64,000 nucleotides of DNA from Aestuariibacter sp. A3R04 (GCF_018860805.1 NZ_JAHKQR010000011.1:1398740-1462739); one strand, 5' to 3'. Shown: positions 8,077 through 17,714, counted from the first letter of the stretch. The notes: generated by a model from the sequence alone, not told the origin. Program-made: numbers and translations.

Positions 8077-9897
8077 ATGACACTTTCGTCTTTAAGCAGA
8101 CGGCGCTTTGTATTTGGCGCTGCATCTGTCGCATCGGCTTGTTCGCTTATACAGGTAATGCCAGCTTGGGCTACAACTTACGGCTATACCCGTAAACGTC
8201 CAAAACCACTCCCCCCCGTGCAGCTAGATATTCAACGCGCCACTCGTCAGTTCGGCAACAAGACTGGACCCGCCTTTACTATAAATGGGCAAATGCCAGG
8301 CCCTTTACTACGGTTCACAGAAGGGCAACGCGCCACAATTTCCGTAAATAACAAATTGAATGAGGACACGTCAATTCACTGGCATGGTATTATTCTGCCT
8401 GCCAATATGGACGGTGTTCCGGGTCTTTCATTTGCGGGTATAAAACCCAAAACACAATTCGTTTATGAATTCGACATCTCCCAATCCGGTACTTATTGGT
8501 ATCACAGTCACTCTGGCTTGCAAGAGCAGTTAGGTCACCTCGGACCATTGGTAATAATACCCGGGGATGGCGACATTCAGGCCGACCGCGACCACACCTT
8601 AGTGTTATCAGATTGGACTTTTGAACGCCCCCACGATATTTACAGAAATCTCAAAGTGTCTGAGGGCTACTACAACTATCAGAAGCGAACGCTCTTTGAC
8701 ACCCTAAAGGACATTGACCAAAAGGGCCTTAGAGAGACCATTTCCGAGCGCAGCATGTGGAACGCTATGCGGATGGATCCCAGGGACATTGCTGATGTCA
8801 CGGCCAGCGCGTATACCTATCTCATGAACGGTCGGGACGCCTTCATGAACTGGGAAGCCATGTACAAACCCGGAGAAAAAGTGAGGCTCCGATTAGTCAA
8901 CGGTTCGGCAATGACATATTTTGATTTTCGTATCCCGGGGCTGGCCATGACAGTGGTAGCCGCCGACGGCCAACCCGTCAGACCGGTAGTGGTAGATGAA
9001 ATACGTATTGCCACAGCGGAAACTTACGATGTCATCGTGCAACCCAAGGCTGCTGACGCATATACCCTGTTTGCAGAAAGTGCCGATCGCAGTGGGTTTG
9101 TCCGCGGAACGTTAACGGCAACCCCTGGCGCGACATCCTCCGTCCCCGCCCGGCGCACCATCACTGAACGCGGTATGAGTGCTATGGGAATGGAACACGG
9201 TACACAAAGTCACCCGCCGGCGACTTCCAAACCGGCCTCCGTTCAAGAAGCAGAACACAACCATCATGGGATGAAGCACCACAACGGTCAGGTGATGAAC
9301 AACACACCTTCAAGGGCAATTTTACCGGTGGATAACATCAGTACTGTACATCAGCCGGGAGATCATGGCGCAGGCGCTGCGATGATAACAGATCATCACC
9401 GCTCCCGCCTGGACGAACCGGGCATCGGACTGAAGAACAATGGTCGGAAAGTACTGGTTTACAGCGATCTGGCAGCGGTACTGCCGTGGCCCGACAAACG
9501 CGCTCCAACCCGAACCATAACGCTTCACTTAACCGGCAATATGCAAAGATACATGTGGTCCTTTGACGGAGTTAAATTCAGTGAGGTGGCAGGCCCTATA
9601 GAATTTACACAAAATGAACGCCTGAGGTTGGTACTTGTTAATGACACCATGATGGATCACCCCATTCATTTACACGGCATGTGGATGGAACTGGAAAACG
9701 GTCAGTACCCACCACCGAGAAAACACACGATATCGCTTAAACCTACTGAAAAGGTGTCCCTGCTTATTACCGCAGACGCATTGGGAGATTGGGCATTTCA
9801 CTGCCACTTGCTTTATCACATGAAGGCGGGGATGTTCCGAGTTGTCCGGGTAAAGCCCGGCAAGCAGACAATACATGGAGAGCATTATCATGGGTAA
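8077..9897 (+). CDS. copA: Copper resistance multicopper oxidase CopA/PcoA
   Basis: Periplasmic multicopper oxidase of 606 residues. A Tat signal (SRRRFVFGA, residues 8-16) is followed by three cupredoxin domains. Copper ligands are visible: HWHG at 101-104, YWYHSHSG around 141-147, HPIHLHGMW near 530 and HCHLLYHMKAGM near 575, the last carrying the type-1 Cys and axial Met. A Met/His-rich insertion (about residues 365-440, with repeated MG, HH and GMKHH) is typical of CopA and probably binds extra copper. It oxidises Cu(I) and sequesters copper. The gene overlaps copB by 8 bases. Length and motifs match the CopA/PcoA family. Confidence 0.95.
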   Translation: MTLSSLSRRRFVFGAASVASACSLIQVMPAWATTYGYTRKRPKPLPPVQLDIQRATRQFGNKTGPAFTINGQMPGPLLRFTEGQRATISVNNKLNEDTSIHWHGIILPANMDGVPGLSFAGIKPKTQFVYEFDISQSGTYWYHSHSGLQEQLGHLGPLVIIPGDGDIQADRDHTLVLSDWTFERPHDIYRNLKVSEGYYNYQKRTLFDTLKDIDQKGLRETISERSMWNAMRMDPRDIADVTASAYTYLMNGRDAFMNWEAMYKPGEKVRLRLVNGSAMTYFDFRIPGLAMTVVAADGQPVRPVVVDEIRIATAETYDVIVQPKAADAYTLFAESADRSGFVRGTLTATPGATSSVPARRTITERGMSAMGMEHGTQSHPPATSKPASVQEAEHNHHGMKHHNGQVMNNTPSRAILPVDNISTVHQPGDHGAGAAMITDHHRSRLDEPGIGLKNNGRKVLVYSDLAAVLPWPDKRAPTRTITLHLTGNMQRYMWSFDGVKFSEVAGPIEFTQNERLRLVLVNDTMMDHPIHLHGMWMELENGQYPPPRKHTISLKPTEKVSLLITADALGDWAFHCHLLYHMKAGMFRVVRVKPGKQTIHGEHYHG

Positions 9898-10624
9898 ATG
9901 GTTTTGTCTTTGTGGCCTTGCAGGCTTCTCCGCTATAGCAGAATCTCAGCGCGATTGGCCTGCACCAATGACAACTATGTTGGTAGGTCAGCTCATGGTA
10001 GAGCAGTTGGAAGTAGCGCAAACCACATCGGGTGATTCGACCCTAAACTGGGATACGACTGGCTGGTATGGTGGCGATTATCATCGTATTGTGATGATAA
10101 GCGAGGGCGAGAAAGCGTTCTCTGGTGACAAAGAGTGGCATATTGAAAGAACAGATGTCAGCTATAGCTACTTGTTTTCACCATTTTGGTCACTACAAGG
10201 GGGGGTTGGTGTCAAGGGGCCGTTATCCTCAGATGGCTCCAGGGAGCACTACGGTCTTATCTCGGTGACTGGCTTGGCTCCCTATTGGTTTGAAATCGAT
10301 TCCAGCATAGTGCTTAACGAACGTGGAAAGTCCCAATGGTCGTCTGAGGTTGAATACACCTTTTTACTGTCGCAAACAACTTATCTGCAACCCCGGCTGT
10401 CAATGACAGTGAACTTGTCAGACGACAACCATGCGCACCGTTTCAGCGGCCTCGACACCCTGCAAATTGGGGTGCGTTATCGCCGGGAAATCACCCGGGA
10501 ATTTGCGCCTTACGCGGGTATTTACTGGCAAACAAAGCACACCGCTTTTCAACTCGCTGACGTTTGGAAAAAAAAGACCACCAGTAATCTCAATGTGGTC
10601 GTGGGCGTGCAGATGTGGTTTTAG
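9890..10624 (+). CDS. copB: Copper resistance outer membrane protein CopB
   Basis: Outer-membrane beta-barrel of 244 residues (PF05275-type), partner of CopA in copper sequestration. Residues 1-18 form a signal peptide; the mature sequence has the family features RTDVSYSYLF, LGVRYRREI-like strands and ends in a hydrophobic strand closing with Phe. Start: the ATG at 9890 has GGAGAG (9876-9881) at 8 bases and overlaps the copA stop; an upstream ATG at 9875 would add five residues with no better site. It lacks the long Met-rich N-terminal repeat found in some CopB proteins, so it is a short form. Confidence 0.9.
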   Translation: MGKWFCLCGLAGFSAIAESQRDWPAPMTTMLVGQLMVEQLEVAQTTSGDSTLNWDTTGWYGGDYHRIVMISEGEKAFSGDKEWHIERTDVSYSYLFSPFWSLQGGVGVKGPLSSDGSREHYGLISVTGLAPYWFEIDSSIVLNERGKSQWSSEVEYTFLLSQTTYLQPRLSMTVNLSDDNHAHRFSGLDTLQIGVRYRREITREFAPYAGIYWQTKHTAFQLADVWKKKTTSNLNVVVGVQMWF

Positions 10625-10642
10625 TGCGCAAAGGCGAACGGT

Positions 10643-10702
10643 CATAAACCATTTTCGATTAAGTCGTTAAAACGCCTGACAAGTGGTTTATGCCTTTATT
10701 TT
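10643..10702 (+). terminator. Weak terminator-like hairpin after copB
   Basis: CATAAACCA (10643-10651) can pair with TGGTTTATG (10684-10692), followed by a T-rich CCTTTATTTTATT. The loop is long (32 bases), so this is only a weak intrinsic terminator candidate for the cop operon. The remaining bases to 10801 hold nothing else I can name. Confidence 0.35.
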
Positions 10703-10801
10703 ATTAGTTGATACTATGTAAAGACAACTACGCGCTATATGTGACGCAATTGCATATCGCGTTTTACGGAAAACACGAACCAATAAAATGGGTATTATTA
10801 C

Positions 10802-13510
10802 ATGAAATTACGACAGTTAATGGCTGCAATGGTGCTGGCCCTTTCTGCTAGCAGTCAGGTTGTCCATGCTCAGGCAACGACCCTCCCGGTACACGGTGAT
10901 TTTGCCATGTGGCCCGGTGCCACTTATGATGATGCTATACCCACAGTAAACGATATACTGGGGTATGACATCGGCAGTCGAATAACCAGTCACGATGACA
11001 TGATTCGCTACTTCGAGGCACTGGTAAAAGCGGTGCCTGACCGTATTGTGTTAAAAAAAATGGGCACGAGTTGGGAAAACAGGGATCTTATCTATGTAGC
11101 CATCGCGACACCAGAAAGACTGGCGAATCTGGATAAGTTTGCCAGTGATATGAACCGGTTGGCCGATCCGCGAACCATCAGTGAACAAGAAGCCAAAAGC
11201 CTTATTGATACACTCCCCGCTTCAGTATGGCTTGAACACAGCGTACACGGCAATGAAATCAGTAGCACCGATGCCGCTATGATGACGGCTTATCATTTAC
11301 TGGCTTCAACAAACGACCCTATGGTGGAGAAAATTCTCGCCCAAACGGTTGTATTTATTGATCCTCTCCAAAACCCGGACGGGAGAACCCGGTTTGTACA
11401 TAACTACTATTCCATGGTGGGATTAGAGGACAGTGGCGATCGGCTGAGTGTGGACCAAAACGAACCCTGGCCTCGGGGGCGAAGCAACCACTACTTATTC
11501 GATATGAACCGCGACTGGCTGGCCATTACACAGCCTGAAACCGCTGCCAGAATACGCACGCTGAACCATTACAAACCAACCGTGGTCATAGATTTGCACG
11601 AGATGAGTGGCGACGACAGTTATTTTTTCGTACCAGCAGCAAACCCCATTAATCCTCATATGCAGCAAGGTCAGTTGGAGAATAACACCTTAATTGGCCG
11701 CAACAACGCGAAACACTTCGATAAGTTTGGGTTTGATTACTTTACCCGTGAAGTTTTTGATGCGTTTTATCCTGGCTATGGAGACAGTTGGCCTACTTTT
11801 TACGGCGCATCCGCAGCGACATATGAGGTAGCATCAACCCGAGGAATGCGCTACCGCGATCGCGACGGTGATATCAATCACTTCATTGAGCCCGTGCAAA
11901 AACACTTCGTGGCATCCCTGTCAACCCTTGAAGCAGCGGCTATTCACAGGGAAAAAATACTAACCGATTTTTATCAGTACCAGGTTAGTGCTATTCGCGA
12001 TGGCAAAAAAGATGAAGAACGCACCTTTATACTGCCCGCCACTAAAGACAGAGCCGGATCGCATCGCTTAGCCACATTAATGGCTACCCACGGCGTCGAA
12101 GTATTTCAAGCGACTGAAGGATTCAAAGCCTGTGGCACACGCTACCCGGCCGGTGCATATATTATTGATACGGCCCAACCTCGCGGACGCTTTGTGAAAA
12201 CAACCTTTACCCAACAAGTCGACATGGCCGAGGCGTTTATAAAAGAGCAGGAGCGCCGCCGAGCCCGAAAACTTCAGGATCAAATTTACGATGTCACTGC
12301 ATGGTCACTTCCTCTGTTGTTCAACATCGATACCCGAAGCTGTGATGACAGCGTCTCTGTTGCCAGTACTGCAATTCGCAGTGATACGCCTCTGCCAGGT
12401 AAAGTTATTTCACCTAACGCTGAGGTGGCCTATATAGTGCCGTGGGGCGATGCGGCAGCAGGACGTTTTTTAACCTCGGCGCTACGCCAAGGGGTTCGAC
12501 TGAAAAGTGCTGATGAAGGATTTACTGTTGAGGGTGTGGGCGCTTTCCCCGCAGGCAGCCTCATTATAGAAGTAAAGCAAAACAGCGATGACATCCATGC
12601 AATTGTCAGTAAAATCGCCAACGCTTCTGGCGCATTGGTCACAGGCACAAATTCCAGTTGGGTTACTCAAGGACCTAGCTTCGGCAGTGACAAAAGCCCA
12701 GTTATGGTGGCACCCAAAATAGCCGTCGCCTGGGATGCCCCTACCCGTTCGCTAAGTGCTGGCGCAACTCGCTTTATTTTAGAGAGACAATTTAACTATC
12801 CCGTCACCGCCATTCGTACCGATATGTTGGCAACTAGAAACCTGAATCACTATCAAGTTATTATCTTACCCGCCGGTTTCTATGATATCGCATTAGGCGA
12901 ACGCGGCGCGGCCAACCTAAATGCCTGGGTGCAACAAGGTGGAGTATTAATCACCTTTGCTCAGGCCACGGCGTTTGCGGCCGCTCCCGGTTCCAATCTG
13001 CTGGACGTGGAAGTAGAGTACAGCTATAACGACGACGGTAGCATCAGTGACCCTACAGAAGATCACCGCGGACTCACTGACGGTAGTATCATTAAAAATA
13101 AAGCTCAGTTAATTCAACGTATTGAAAACGAAAAAAGTACGCCGGATTACGTTGCCGGTGTACTGGCTAACGTTGAAGTTGACCAGGAGCACTGGCTCAC
13201 CGCTGGAGTAAACTCCGACGTGGTGGCACTGGTAACAGGAAACCAGATCTTCTCGCCTATGCAGTTAGATGCGGGAAATAATGTGGCTTGGTTCAAGGCT
13301 GCAGACGATCTGTTGGCGTCGGGTTATTTATGGGAAGAGAATAAACAACAAATGGCCTATAAACCTTTTTTGATGGTAGAAAAGCATGGTGCAGGAATGG
13401 TGATAGGATTTACTCAGGATCCCACCAGCAGGGCCTACCTTGACGGGTTAAATATCATGCTTCTAAATGCAATCTTCCGCGGCGCGGCTCACGCGACGCC
13501 TTACCGGTAA
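10802..13510 (+). CDS. Secreted M14-family zinc carboxypeptidase-like peptidase
   Basis: A 902-residue exported peptidase. Signal peptide 1-24 ends VVHAQA. The M14 catalytic core spans about 60-385: zinc ligands His149 and Glu152 (HGNE), third ligand His266 (DLHEMSG), and a probable catalytic Glu in TYEVASTRG near residue 349. The long C-terminal half (about 400-900) resembles the extension of large bacterial M14 peptidases and includes a glutamine-amidotransferase-like segment (VIILPAGFYDIAL, near 695). It probably degrades peptides in the periplasm or outside the cell. It is transcribed alone and ends in a clear terminator. Confidence 0.88.
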   Translation: MKLRQLMAAMVLALSASSQVVHAQATTLPVHGDFAMWPGATYDDAIPTVNDILGYDIGSRITSHDDMIRYFEALVKAVPDRIVLKKMGTSWENRDLIYVAIATPERLANLDKFASDMNRLADPRTISEQEAKSLIDTLPASVWLEHSVHGNEISSTDAAMMTAYHLLASTNDPMVEKILAQTVVFIDPLQNPDGRTRFVHNYYSMVGLEDSGDRLSVDQNEPWPRGRSNHYLFDMNRDWLAITQPETAARIRTLNHYKPTVVIDLHEMSGDDSYFFVPAANPINPHMQQGQLENNTLIGRNNAKHFDKFGFDYFTREVFDAFYPGYGDSWPTFYGASAATYEVASTRGMRYRDRDGDINHFIEPVQKHFVASLSTLEAAAIHREKILTDFYQYQVSAIRDGKKDEERTFILPATKDRAGSHRLATLMATHGVEVFQATEGFKACGTRYPAGAYIIDTAQPRGRFVKTTFTQQVDMAEAFIKEQERRRARKLQDQIYDVTAWSLPLLFNIDTRSCDDSVSVASTAIRSDTPLPGKVISPNAEVAYIVPWGDAAAGRFLTSALRQGVRLKSADEGFTVEGVGAFPAGSLIIEVKQNSDDIHAIVSKIANASGALVTGTNSSWVTQGPSFGSDKSPVMVAPKIAVAWDAPTRSLSAGATRFILERQFNYPVTAIRTDMLATRNLNHYQVIILPAGFYDIALGERGAANLNAWVQQGGVLITFAQATAFAAAPGSNLLDVEVEYSYNDDGSISDPTEDHRGLTDGSIIKNKAQLIQRIENEKSTPDYVAGVLANVEVDQEHWLTAGVNSDVVALVTGNQIFSPMQLDAGNNVAWFKAADDLLASGYLWEENKQQMAYKPFLMVEKHGAGMVIGFTQDPTSRAYLDGLNIMLLNAIFRGAAHATPYR

Positions 13511-13550
13511 ACTGGCCGAAAAACACGATTAAATGTGTGTCTTTGACATA

Positions 13551-13601
13551 AATCCTACTGAATAGCTGTTATATTATAACAACTTCAGTGGGATTTTTTT
13601 T
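13551..13601 (+). terminator. Intrinsic terminator after M14 peptidase
   Basis: AATCCTACTGAA (13551-13562) pairs with TTCAGTGGGATT (13584-13595) around an inner palindrome GTTATATTATAAC, followed by a run of T ending near 13601. A strong rho-independent terminator shape. Confidence 0.8.
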
Positions 13602-13628
13602 ATTCGCAATTCACTCCAAAGGGTAGCT

Positions 13629-15005
13629 ATGATTACCAGACGACAGTTTACTTTAGGCATGGCTGCCCTGGCGGCCGGAACCTCAGCCTTTTCCGGGCTG
13701 GCTAACGCCGCGGTGGCTCACACGGCCAAAAAACTTAAATTATCGACGGGTTTTGGTCCGCTGGTGCACGATCCTAAAGGCTTACTATCCCTCCCTGAAG
13801 GATTTTCGTACCGGGTACTATCGCAATTGGGTACCCCGATGAGCGATGACTATCACGTCCCGGACAATGCAGACGGCATGGGCTGTTTTGCGTTAGATGA
13901 AGAGCGGGTTGCCCTTGTTCGCAATCATGAACTGAAACCCGCCGATCTGAAAAAACAACCGGCTTCTATTGCTTCGCGCAATACCGAGCTGGCGTATGAC
14001 ACAAACCCTGACGGCATTGCCCTGCCGGGCGGCACAACGACGCTAATTGTGAACCTCAAAACCCTTCAGGTTGAACGGGAATTTGTCAGCTTGAGCGGCA
14101 CCATTCGCAACTGTGCAGGCGGTGCAACACCGTGGGGTTCATGGTTGACATGTGAAGAAAATGTCGCAATGCCTTCGAGCGAAAACGCAAAATCCCATGG
14201 CTGGGTGTTTGAAGTACCAGCAGACAGTAACGGAATGGTAACGCCCGAACCGCTAAAAGCAATGGGGCGCTTCAACCATGAAGCTGCCGCTGTCGATCCA
14301 AAAACGGGTATTGTTTACATGACCGAAGATCGGGGTGACAGTTTATTCTACCGTTTTATCCCTCACGTACCAGGTCAGTTAAGCAGAGGCGGTAAACTGC
14401 AAGCACTGGCTGTGCACGGCAAGCCACATTTTGACAGCAGAAACTGGGTAAATAACAACATGGCGCTACAACAATGGATGCCAGTTTCCTGGGTAGATTT
14501 ACAAGACACAGACAGCCCTGATGATGACCTTCGAAAGCGTGGCGCGGCCGATGGCGCAACCGTGTTCGCCCGCGGCGAGGGCATACACTGGGGCGACGGA
14601 GAACTCTACTTTTGCTGTACAAACGGCGGAAACAAAAAATGCGGCCAGATCATGCGCTATCAGCCGTCTACAACGGAAGGCCAGGAAGGTGAAGTCAATG
14701 CGCGCGGACGCATACAATTGTTCTTGGAAAGCAACGACGAAAAGCTCTTTAACTTTGGTGACAACCTCACGGTATCTCCTTTTGGGGATTTAATTGTATG
14801 TGAAGATCAGTATACCGAGGTGGTAGACAACTATCTGCGAGGCGTAACCCCTGCCGGAGAGGTATACCCTTTTGCCCGGTTGCTTAAACAAACGGAACTG
14901 GCTGGCGCGTGTTTCTCTCCCGATGGTTCCACGTTGTTCGTCAACATGTTTTCCCCAGCCGCAACCCTTGCCATCACCGGACCTTGGACGGCCCGGAATA
15001 GTTAA
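13629..15005 (+). CDS. PhoX-family (DUF839) Tat-exported protein
   Basis: A 458-residue protein of the PhoX/DUF839 family (PF05787). A Tat signal peptide (TRRQFTLGMAALAAG, residues 3-17) ends near ANAA. Family features include the N-terminal DNADGMG motif, RNHEL, and the ATPWGSWLTCEE, FNHEAAAVDP and YMTEDRGDSLFYR segments that supply Ca/Fe ligands in PhoX phosphatases. It is shorter than classic PhoX (about 600 residues), so phosphatase activity is likely but not assured. It is monocistronic. The next element downstream is a Fur-type box 37 bases after the stop, which points rightwards and appears unrelated to this gene. Confidence 0.85.
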   Translation: MITRRQFTLGMAALAAGTSAFSGLANAAVAHTAKKLKLSTGFGPLVHDPKGLLSLPEGFSYRVLSQLGTPMSDDYHVPDNADGMGCFALDEERVALVRNHELKPADLKKQPASIASRNTELAYDTNPDGIALPGGTTTLIVNLKTLQVEREFVSLSGTIRNCAGGATPWGSWLTCEENVAMPSSENAKSHGWVFEVPADSNGMVTPEPLKAMGRFNHEAAAVDPKTGIVYMTEDRGDSLFYRFIPHVPGQLSRGGKLQALAVHGKPHFDSRNWVNNNMALQQWMPVSWVDLQDTDSPDDDLRKRGAADGATVFARGEGIHWGDGELYFCCTNGGNKKCGQIMRYQPSTTEGQEGEVNARGRIQLFLESNDEKLFNFGDNLTVSPFGDLIVCEDQYTEVVDNYLRGVTPAGEVYPFARLLKQTELAGACFSPDGSTLFVNMFSPAATLAITGPWTARNS

Positions 15006-15040
15006 GGCGATAGAAATAAGGATTAAAGCCAAAGTTTTAT

Positions 15041-15069
15041 TTGATAATAATTATCATTTAGATTAAACT
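15041..15069 (+). promoter_or_regulatory. Fur box overlapping a sigma-70 promoter
   Basis: TGATAATAATTATCA (15042-15056) is an exact 7-1-7 Fur consensus. It overlaps a -35 TTGATA (15041-15046); 17 bases later there is a -10 TAAACT (15064-15069, 4 of 6). Transcription would run rightwards from about 15076, and no normal gene starts there. Confidence 0.75.
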
Positions 15070-15075
15070 AACACT

Positions 15076-15235
15076 CGTTGGTAAATAAGGGAATGCATTT
15101 TTACTTGTTAGCCATAGACGCGCCCGTCTTTGGCTAAACAACGAGACGCTTTTTTCTGTTTTATCAGTACGACTACTCTACCTGTGAAAACGGGATTTTT
15201 TACACCGCCGCCGCTCATCTCGGCGGTGTTTTTTT
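15076..15235 (+). ncRNA. Candidate Fur-repressed small RNA (RyhB-like role)
   Basis: Between the Fur-boxed promoter and an intrinsic terminator lie about 160 bases with no credible gene. The region folds: 15105-15120 pairs with 15125-15141 (stem TTAGCCA..AGACG / CGTCT..TGGCTAA), followed 8 bases on by six T (15150-15155), which could end an 80-base RNA. A second 9-base-pair hairpin with seven T ends at 15235. CGTCT at 15125 could instead pair with AGACG at 15144-15148, giving alternative folds. A 14-codon frame (ATG at 15093) has its purine run only one base upstream, so it is doubtful. Function is inferred from architecture: short, Fur-controlled, terminated RNAs of this kind repress iron-using proteins in other gammaproteobacteria. 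Confidence 0.55.
15202..15235 (+). terminator. Intrinsic terminator of Fur-controlled transcript
   Basis: ACACCGCCG (15202-15210), 10-base loop, CGGCGGTGT (15221-15229), then T to 15235. A perfect 9-base-pair GC-rich stem with a U-tract. The stretch 15236-15395 before the next gene shows nothing further I can name. Confidence 0.85.
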
Positions 15236-15395
15236 ATCCACGCATCATTATTCGTTTGCTCCTGAATCTCACTTTTTTCGCAGTTTAATTGGGTACAGAT
15301 CAAAATTGCACTTGCCACAAGCGATTAACTTCAGACACACTATGTGCCTTGTAATCCTCTTTTTTCACAACGTTCAAATAAGGTAACTTCTCAAC

Positions 15396-16547
15396 ATGAA
15401 TGCATTGCAACAACGCTTTAACGGCGCTGCAGATAAATTCGAAAACTGGCTGGCTAACGCTCTGTTCCCCAAATGGTGCAAAGAAGGGTTTGACAAAAAC
15501 GGGGCTGCCATTGAGCGTTTTACCGAAGACGGTCTGCCGGATTGGCAAGCTGATAAACGCATTCGCGTACAAGCACGACAAATCTTCTCTTTGTGCTATG
15601 GGCAGAAAAACGGTTTTATTTCCTCTGCACCCGAGCAGGTAGCCGGTATCAATCAGTTTGTGAATGAAGTGTGCGCAGATTACCTTCCCGGTTTCTACCC
15701 CATGGTCATTGATGCAGATAACAACATAAAAAAAGACGTATCTGATCTTTACGATATCGCCTTCTTTTTCCTGGCTTTCGCCTGGCAGTATGATGTATTA
15801 AAAGATGCGACTGCCATAGAAAAAGCGAATGCGCTGGCCATTCATCTCGACGAGAAGCTCGCCACGGACAATGGCGGTTGGTTAGAAGGGACCTACGCCC
15901 ATGACGTGCGTCGCCAAAACCCCCATATGCACTTATTTGAAGCCTTCATGAACTTGTATCTGGTAACTGGTGACAATCGTTGGAAAGCATACGCCAACCA
16001 AATATTTGATCTATTTAAGGCCCATTTTTACGATGCCAAGCACGGTGTTATTGTAGAATATTTCACCGCAGACTGGGCGGTTTGCCCTAATACTGGTGAC
16101 ACCATTGAGCCCGGACACATGATGGAATGGGTATGGTTGCTAAACCGATATCAGGAAATCACCGGCACGGATGTGAGCGAATATTGTGATACCCTTTACA
16201 CCCACGCTCGTCAGTATGGGTTGCCCAAAGGCGGCAAATGGCTAATAGACACCATGAAGCCGGACGGTTCCGCCCCCGCACAAACCAGCCGTTGCTGGCC
16301 AATGACGGAATGGATTAAAGCCGCACTGGTAATGAAGCAACGTCATCCTGAGCACGACCGCTACTTAGAAGATGCCACTTTTGCCATAGAACAGTTAATG
16401 GCTGGTTTTCAGCATCCTGCTCGCCCTGAGCAGTACATCGACAGCATCAATATTGACGGAGACATCCTCGACCCATTAATGCCTGCCAGCTCCCTGTACC
16501 ACATATGTATGGCGCACTATGAGGCCAAGCGGGCTGTAGTTGCATAA
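15396..16547 (+). CDS. AGE-family sugar epimerase/isomerase
   Basis: A 383-residue cytoplasmic protein of the N-acylglucosamine 2-epimerase (AGE) superfamily, an (alpha/alpha)6 barrel. Family motifs are clear: RQNPHMHLFEA near 190, EPGHMMEW near 240 and RCWPMTEWIKA near 302, which hold the active-site His/Glu/Arg residues. Family members interconvert mannose and fructose, glucose and mannose, or sulfoquinovose derivatives; the substrate cannot be read from sequence. It stands beside a LacI-type regulator and a GMC oxidoreductase operon, suggesting catabolism of a hexose or hexoside. The ATG at 15396 has no strong ribosome binding site but fits the family N-terminus. Confidence 0.88.
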   Translation: MNALQQRFNGAADKFENWLANALFPKWCKEGFDKNGAAIERFTEDGLPDWQADKRIRVQARQIFSLCYGQKNGFISSAPEQVAGINQFVNEVCADYLPGFYPMVIDADNNIKKDVSDLYDIAFFFLAFAWQYDVLKDATAIEKANALAIHLDEKLATDNGGWLEGTYAHDVRRQNPHMHLFEAFMNLYLVTGDNRWKAYANQIFDLFKAHFYDAKHGVIVEYFTADWAVCPNTGDTIEPGHMMEWVWLLNRYQEITGTDVSEYCDTLYTHARQYGLPKGGKWLIDTMKPDGSAPAQTSRCWPMTEWIKAALVMKQRHPEHDRYLEDATFAIEQLMAGFQHPARPEQYIDSINIDGDILDPLMPASSLYHICMAHYEAKRAVVA

Positions 16548-16559
16548 ATACTTTTCATC

Positions 16560-16577
16560 GCGGGGCATATGCCCCGC
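16560..16577. terminator. 18-base perfect palindrome between convergent genes
   Basis: GCGGGGCATATGCCCCGC lies 13 bases after the epimerase stop and before the convergent LacI-type gene end. It would form a stem on both strands but lacks a T-run, so termination is probable rather than certain. Confidence 0.5.
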
Positions 16578-16621
16578 CTATGTTGCGTTGGTTCAAATTC
16601 CGAAGACAACAAGACTGTGTT

Positions 16622-17611
16622 TTACTTTGGTGCCTTTACACTATCCCGCACTATAAGCTCGAAAGGCAACACGTACTCAGATTGTTGCGGAGCCTGACCG
16701 TCTATCATTTGAAAAAGTACTTCTGCGGCTTTCACGCCCATATTCATTGCAGGTTGGCGAATGGTCGTCAAAGCCGGATCACAGTAGTTGGCAAAGGGCA
16801 AGTCATCGAAGCCCACCACAGACAGCGTATCCGGAATCGATACACCTTTTTCTTTTAATGCTTTTATAGCACCGATAGCCATTTCATCATTCATGCAAAA
16901 CAAAGCTGTAGGCTTGTCTTTTAGGCGCATAAATGCTTGTGCACCCTGCCAACCGGAGAGCAATGTAAAATCGCCTTCTATTGTCCATGTTGGGTCTGCT
17001 ACGAGTCCCGCTGCCGACATCGCATTGTGATAACCCTGTAATCGCTCGATGGTATGCGAGTTGTCTTTGAGACCCGTGATCACACCAATACGGGTGTGCC
17101 CCTGGCTAATCAGATAACCTACCGCTTTTTCTGCCGCTTCTTTATTGTCGATACGCACCGACGAATAAGGCGTACCGGCACAACCAGCAACGTTGACAGC
17201 CTTGAGGTGACTAAACGAATCAGACACCCCTGGCAGATGAGGTCTCAGTTGTATGAGTCCATCTGCCTGTTTGGATTCAACCAAAGCAATAAAATCCTTT
17301 TCCCGTTGATGGTTGTCTCTGGTATCACCTAACAATACGTGGTAACCGTGTTTCGCGGCTGCATCTTCTATGCCGCTAATCACCTCGGTAAAAAACAGAT
17401 TAGCAATGTTTGGGACTAAAACTACGATAGTGTAAGTTCGCTGTTTGCGGAATTTCTGCGAGCTTAAGTTGGGCTTATACTGAAGTTTCTCTATCGCTTT
17501 TGACACTTTTACCAGCGACGCTTTAGAAACCATTTCAGGATGACTTATTGCCCTCGATACGGTGGCAATGGACAAGCCCGCTTCCCGCGAAACATCTCTT
17601 ATTGTGGCCAT
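16622..17611 (-). CDS. LacI/GalR-family transcription regulator
   Basis: A 329-residue repressor. The N-terminal helix-turn-helix (TIRDVSREAGLSIATVSRA, residues 3-21) and hinge are followed by a periplasmic-binding-like sugar domain (about 60-325) with typical segments VLVPNIANLFFTEV, GVITG and LSVVGFDDLPFANY. It is divergent from the GMC oxidoreductase operon and convergent with the AGE epimerase. Two LacI-type operators sit in the 339-base divergent spacer, so it very likely controls that operon and itself. The inducer is probably a sugar from the pathway; similarity to CytR/DegA-like members does not settle it. Confidence 0.92.
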   Translation of the reverse strand: MATIRDVSREAGLSIATVSRAISHPEMVSKASLVKVSKAIEKLQYKPNLSSQKFRKQRTYTIVVLVPNIANLFFTEVISGIEDAAAKHGYHVLLGDTRDNHQREKDFIALVESKQADGLIQLRPHLPGVSDSFSHLKAVNVAGCAGTPYSSVRIDNKEAAEKAVGYLISQGHTRIGVITGLKDNSHTIERLQGYHNAMSAAGLVADPTWTIEGDFTLLSGWQGAQAFMRLKDKPTALFCMNDEMAIGAIKALKEKGVSIPDTLSVVGFDDLPFANYCDPALTTIRQPAMNMGVKAAEVLFQMIDGQAPQQSEYVLPFELIVRDSVKAPK

Positions 17612-17714
17612 AATTTATGTATTTATCTCTTACCAACAGATTCCCTAAAATCATATCAAGCATTGACACGCTACACCACGGTAAACAGCATTAACCCTCG
17701 GGCAGGAAGCAAAA

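Noticed and set aside
15093-15137. 14-codon frame within the Fur-controlled transcript considered as a leader peptide
   Set aside because: The purine run is only one base before the ATG and the frame overlaps the hairpin; coding is unlikely, though not excluded.
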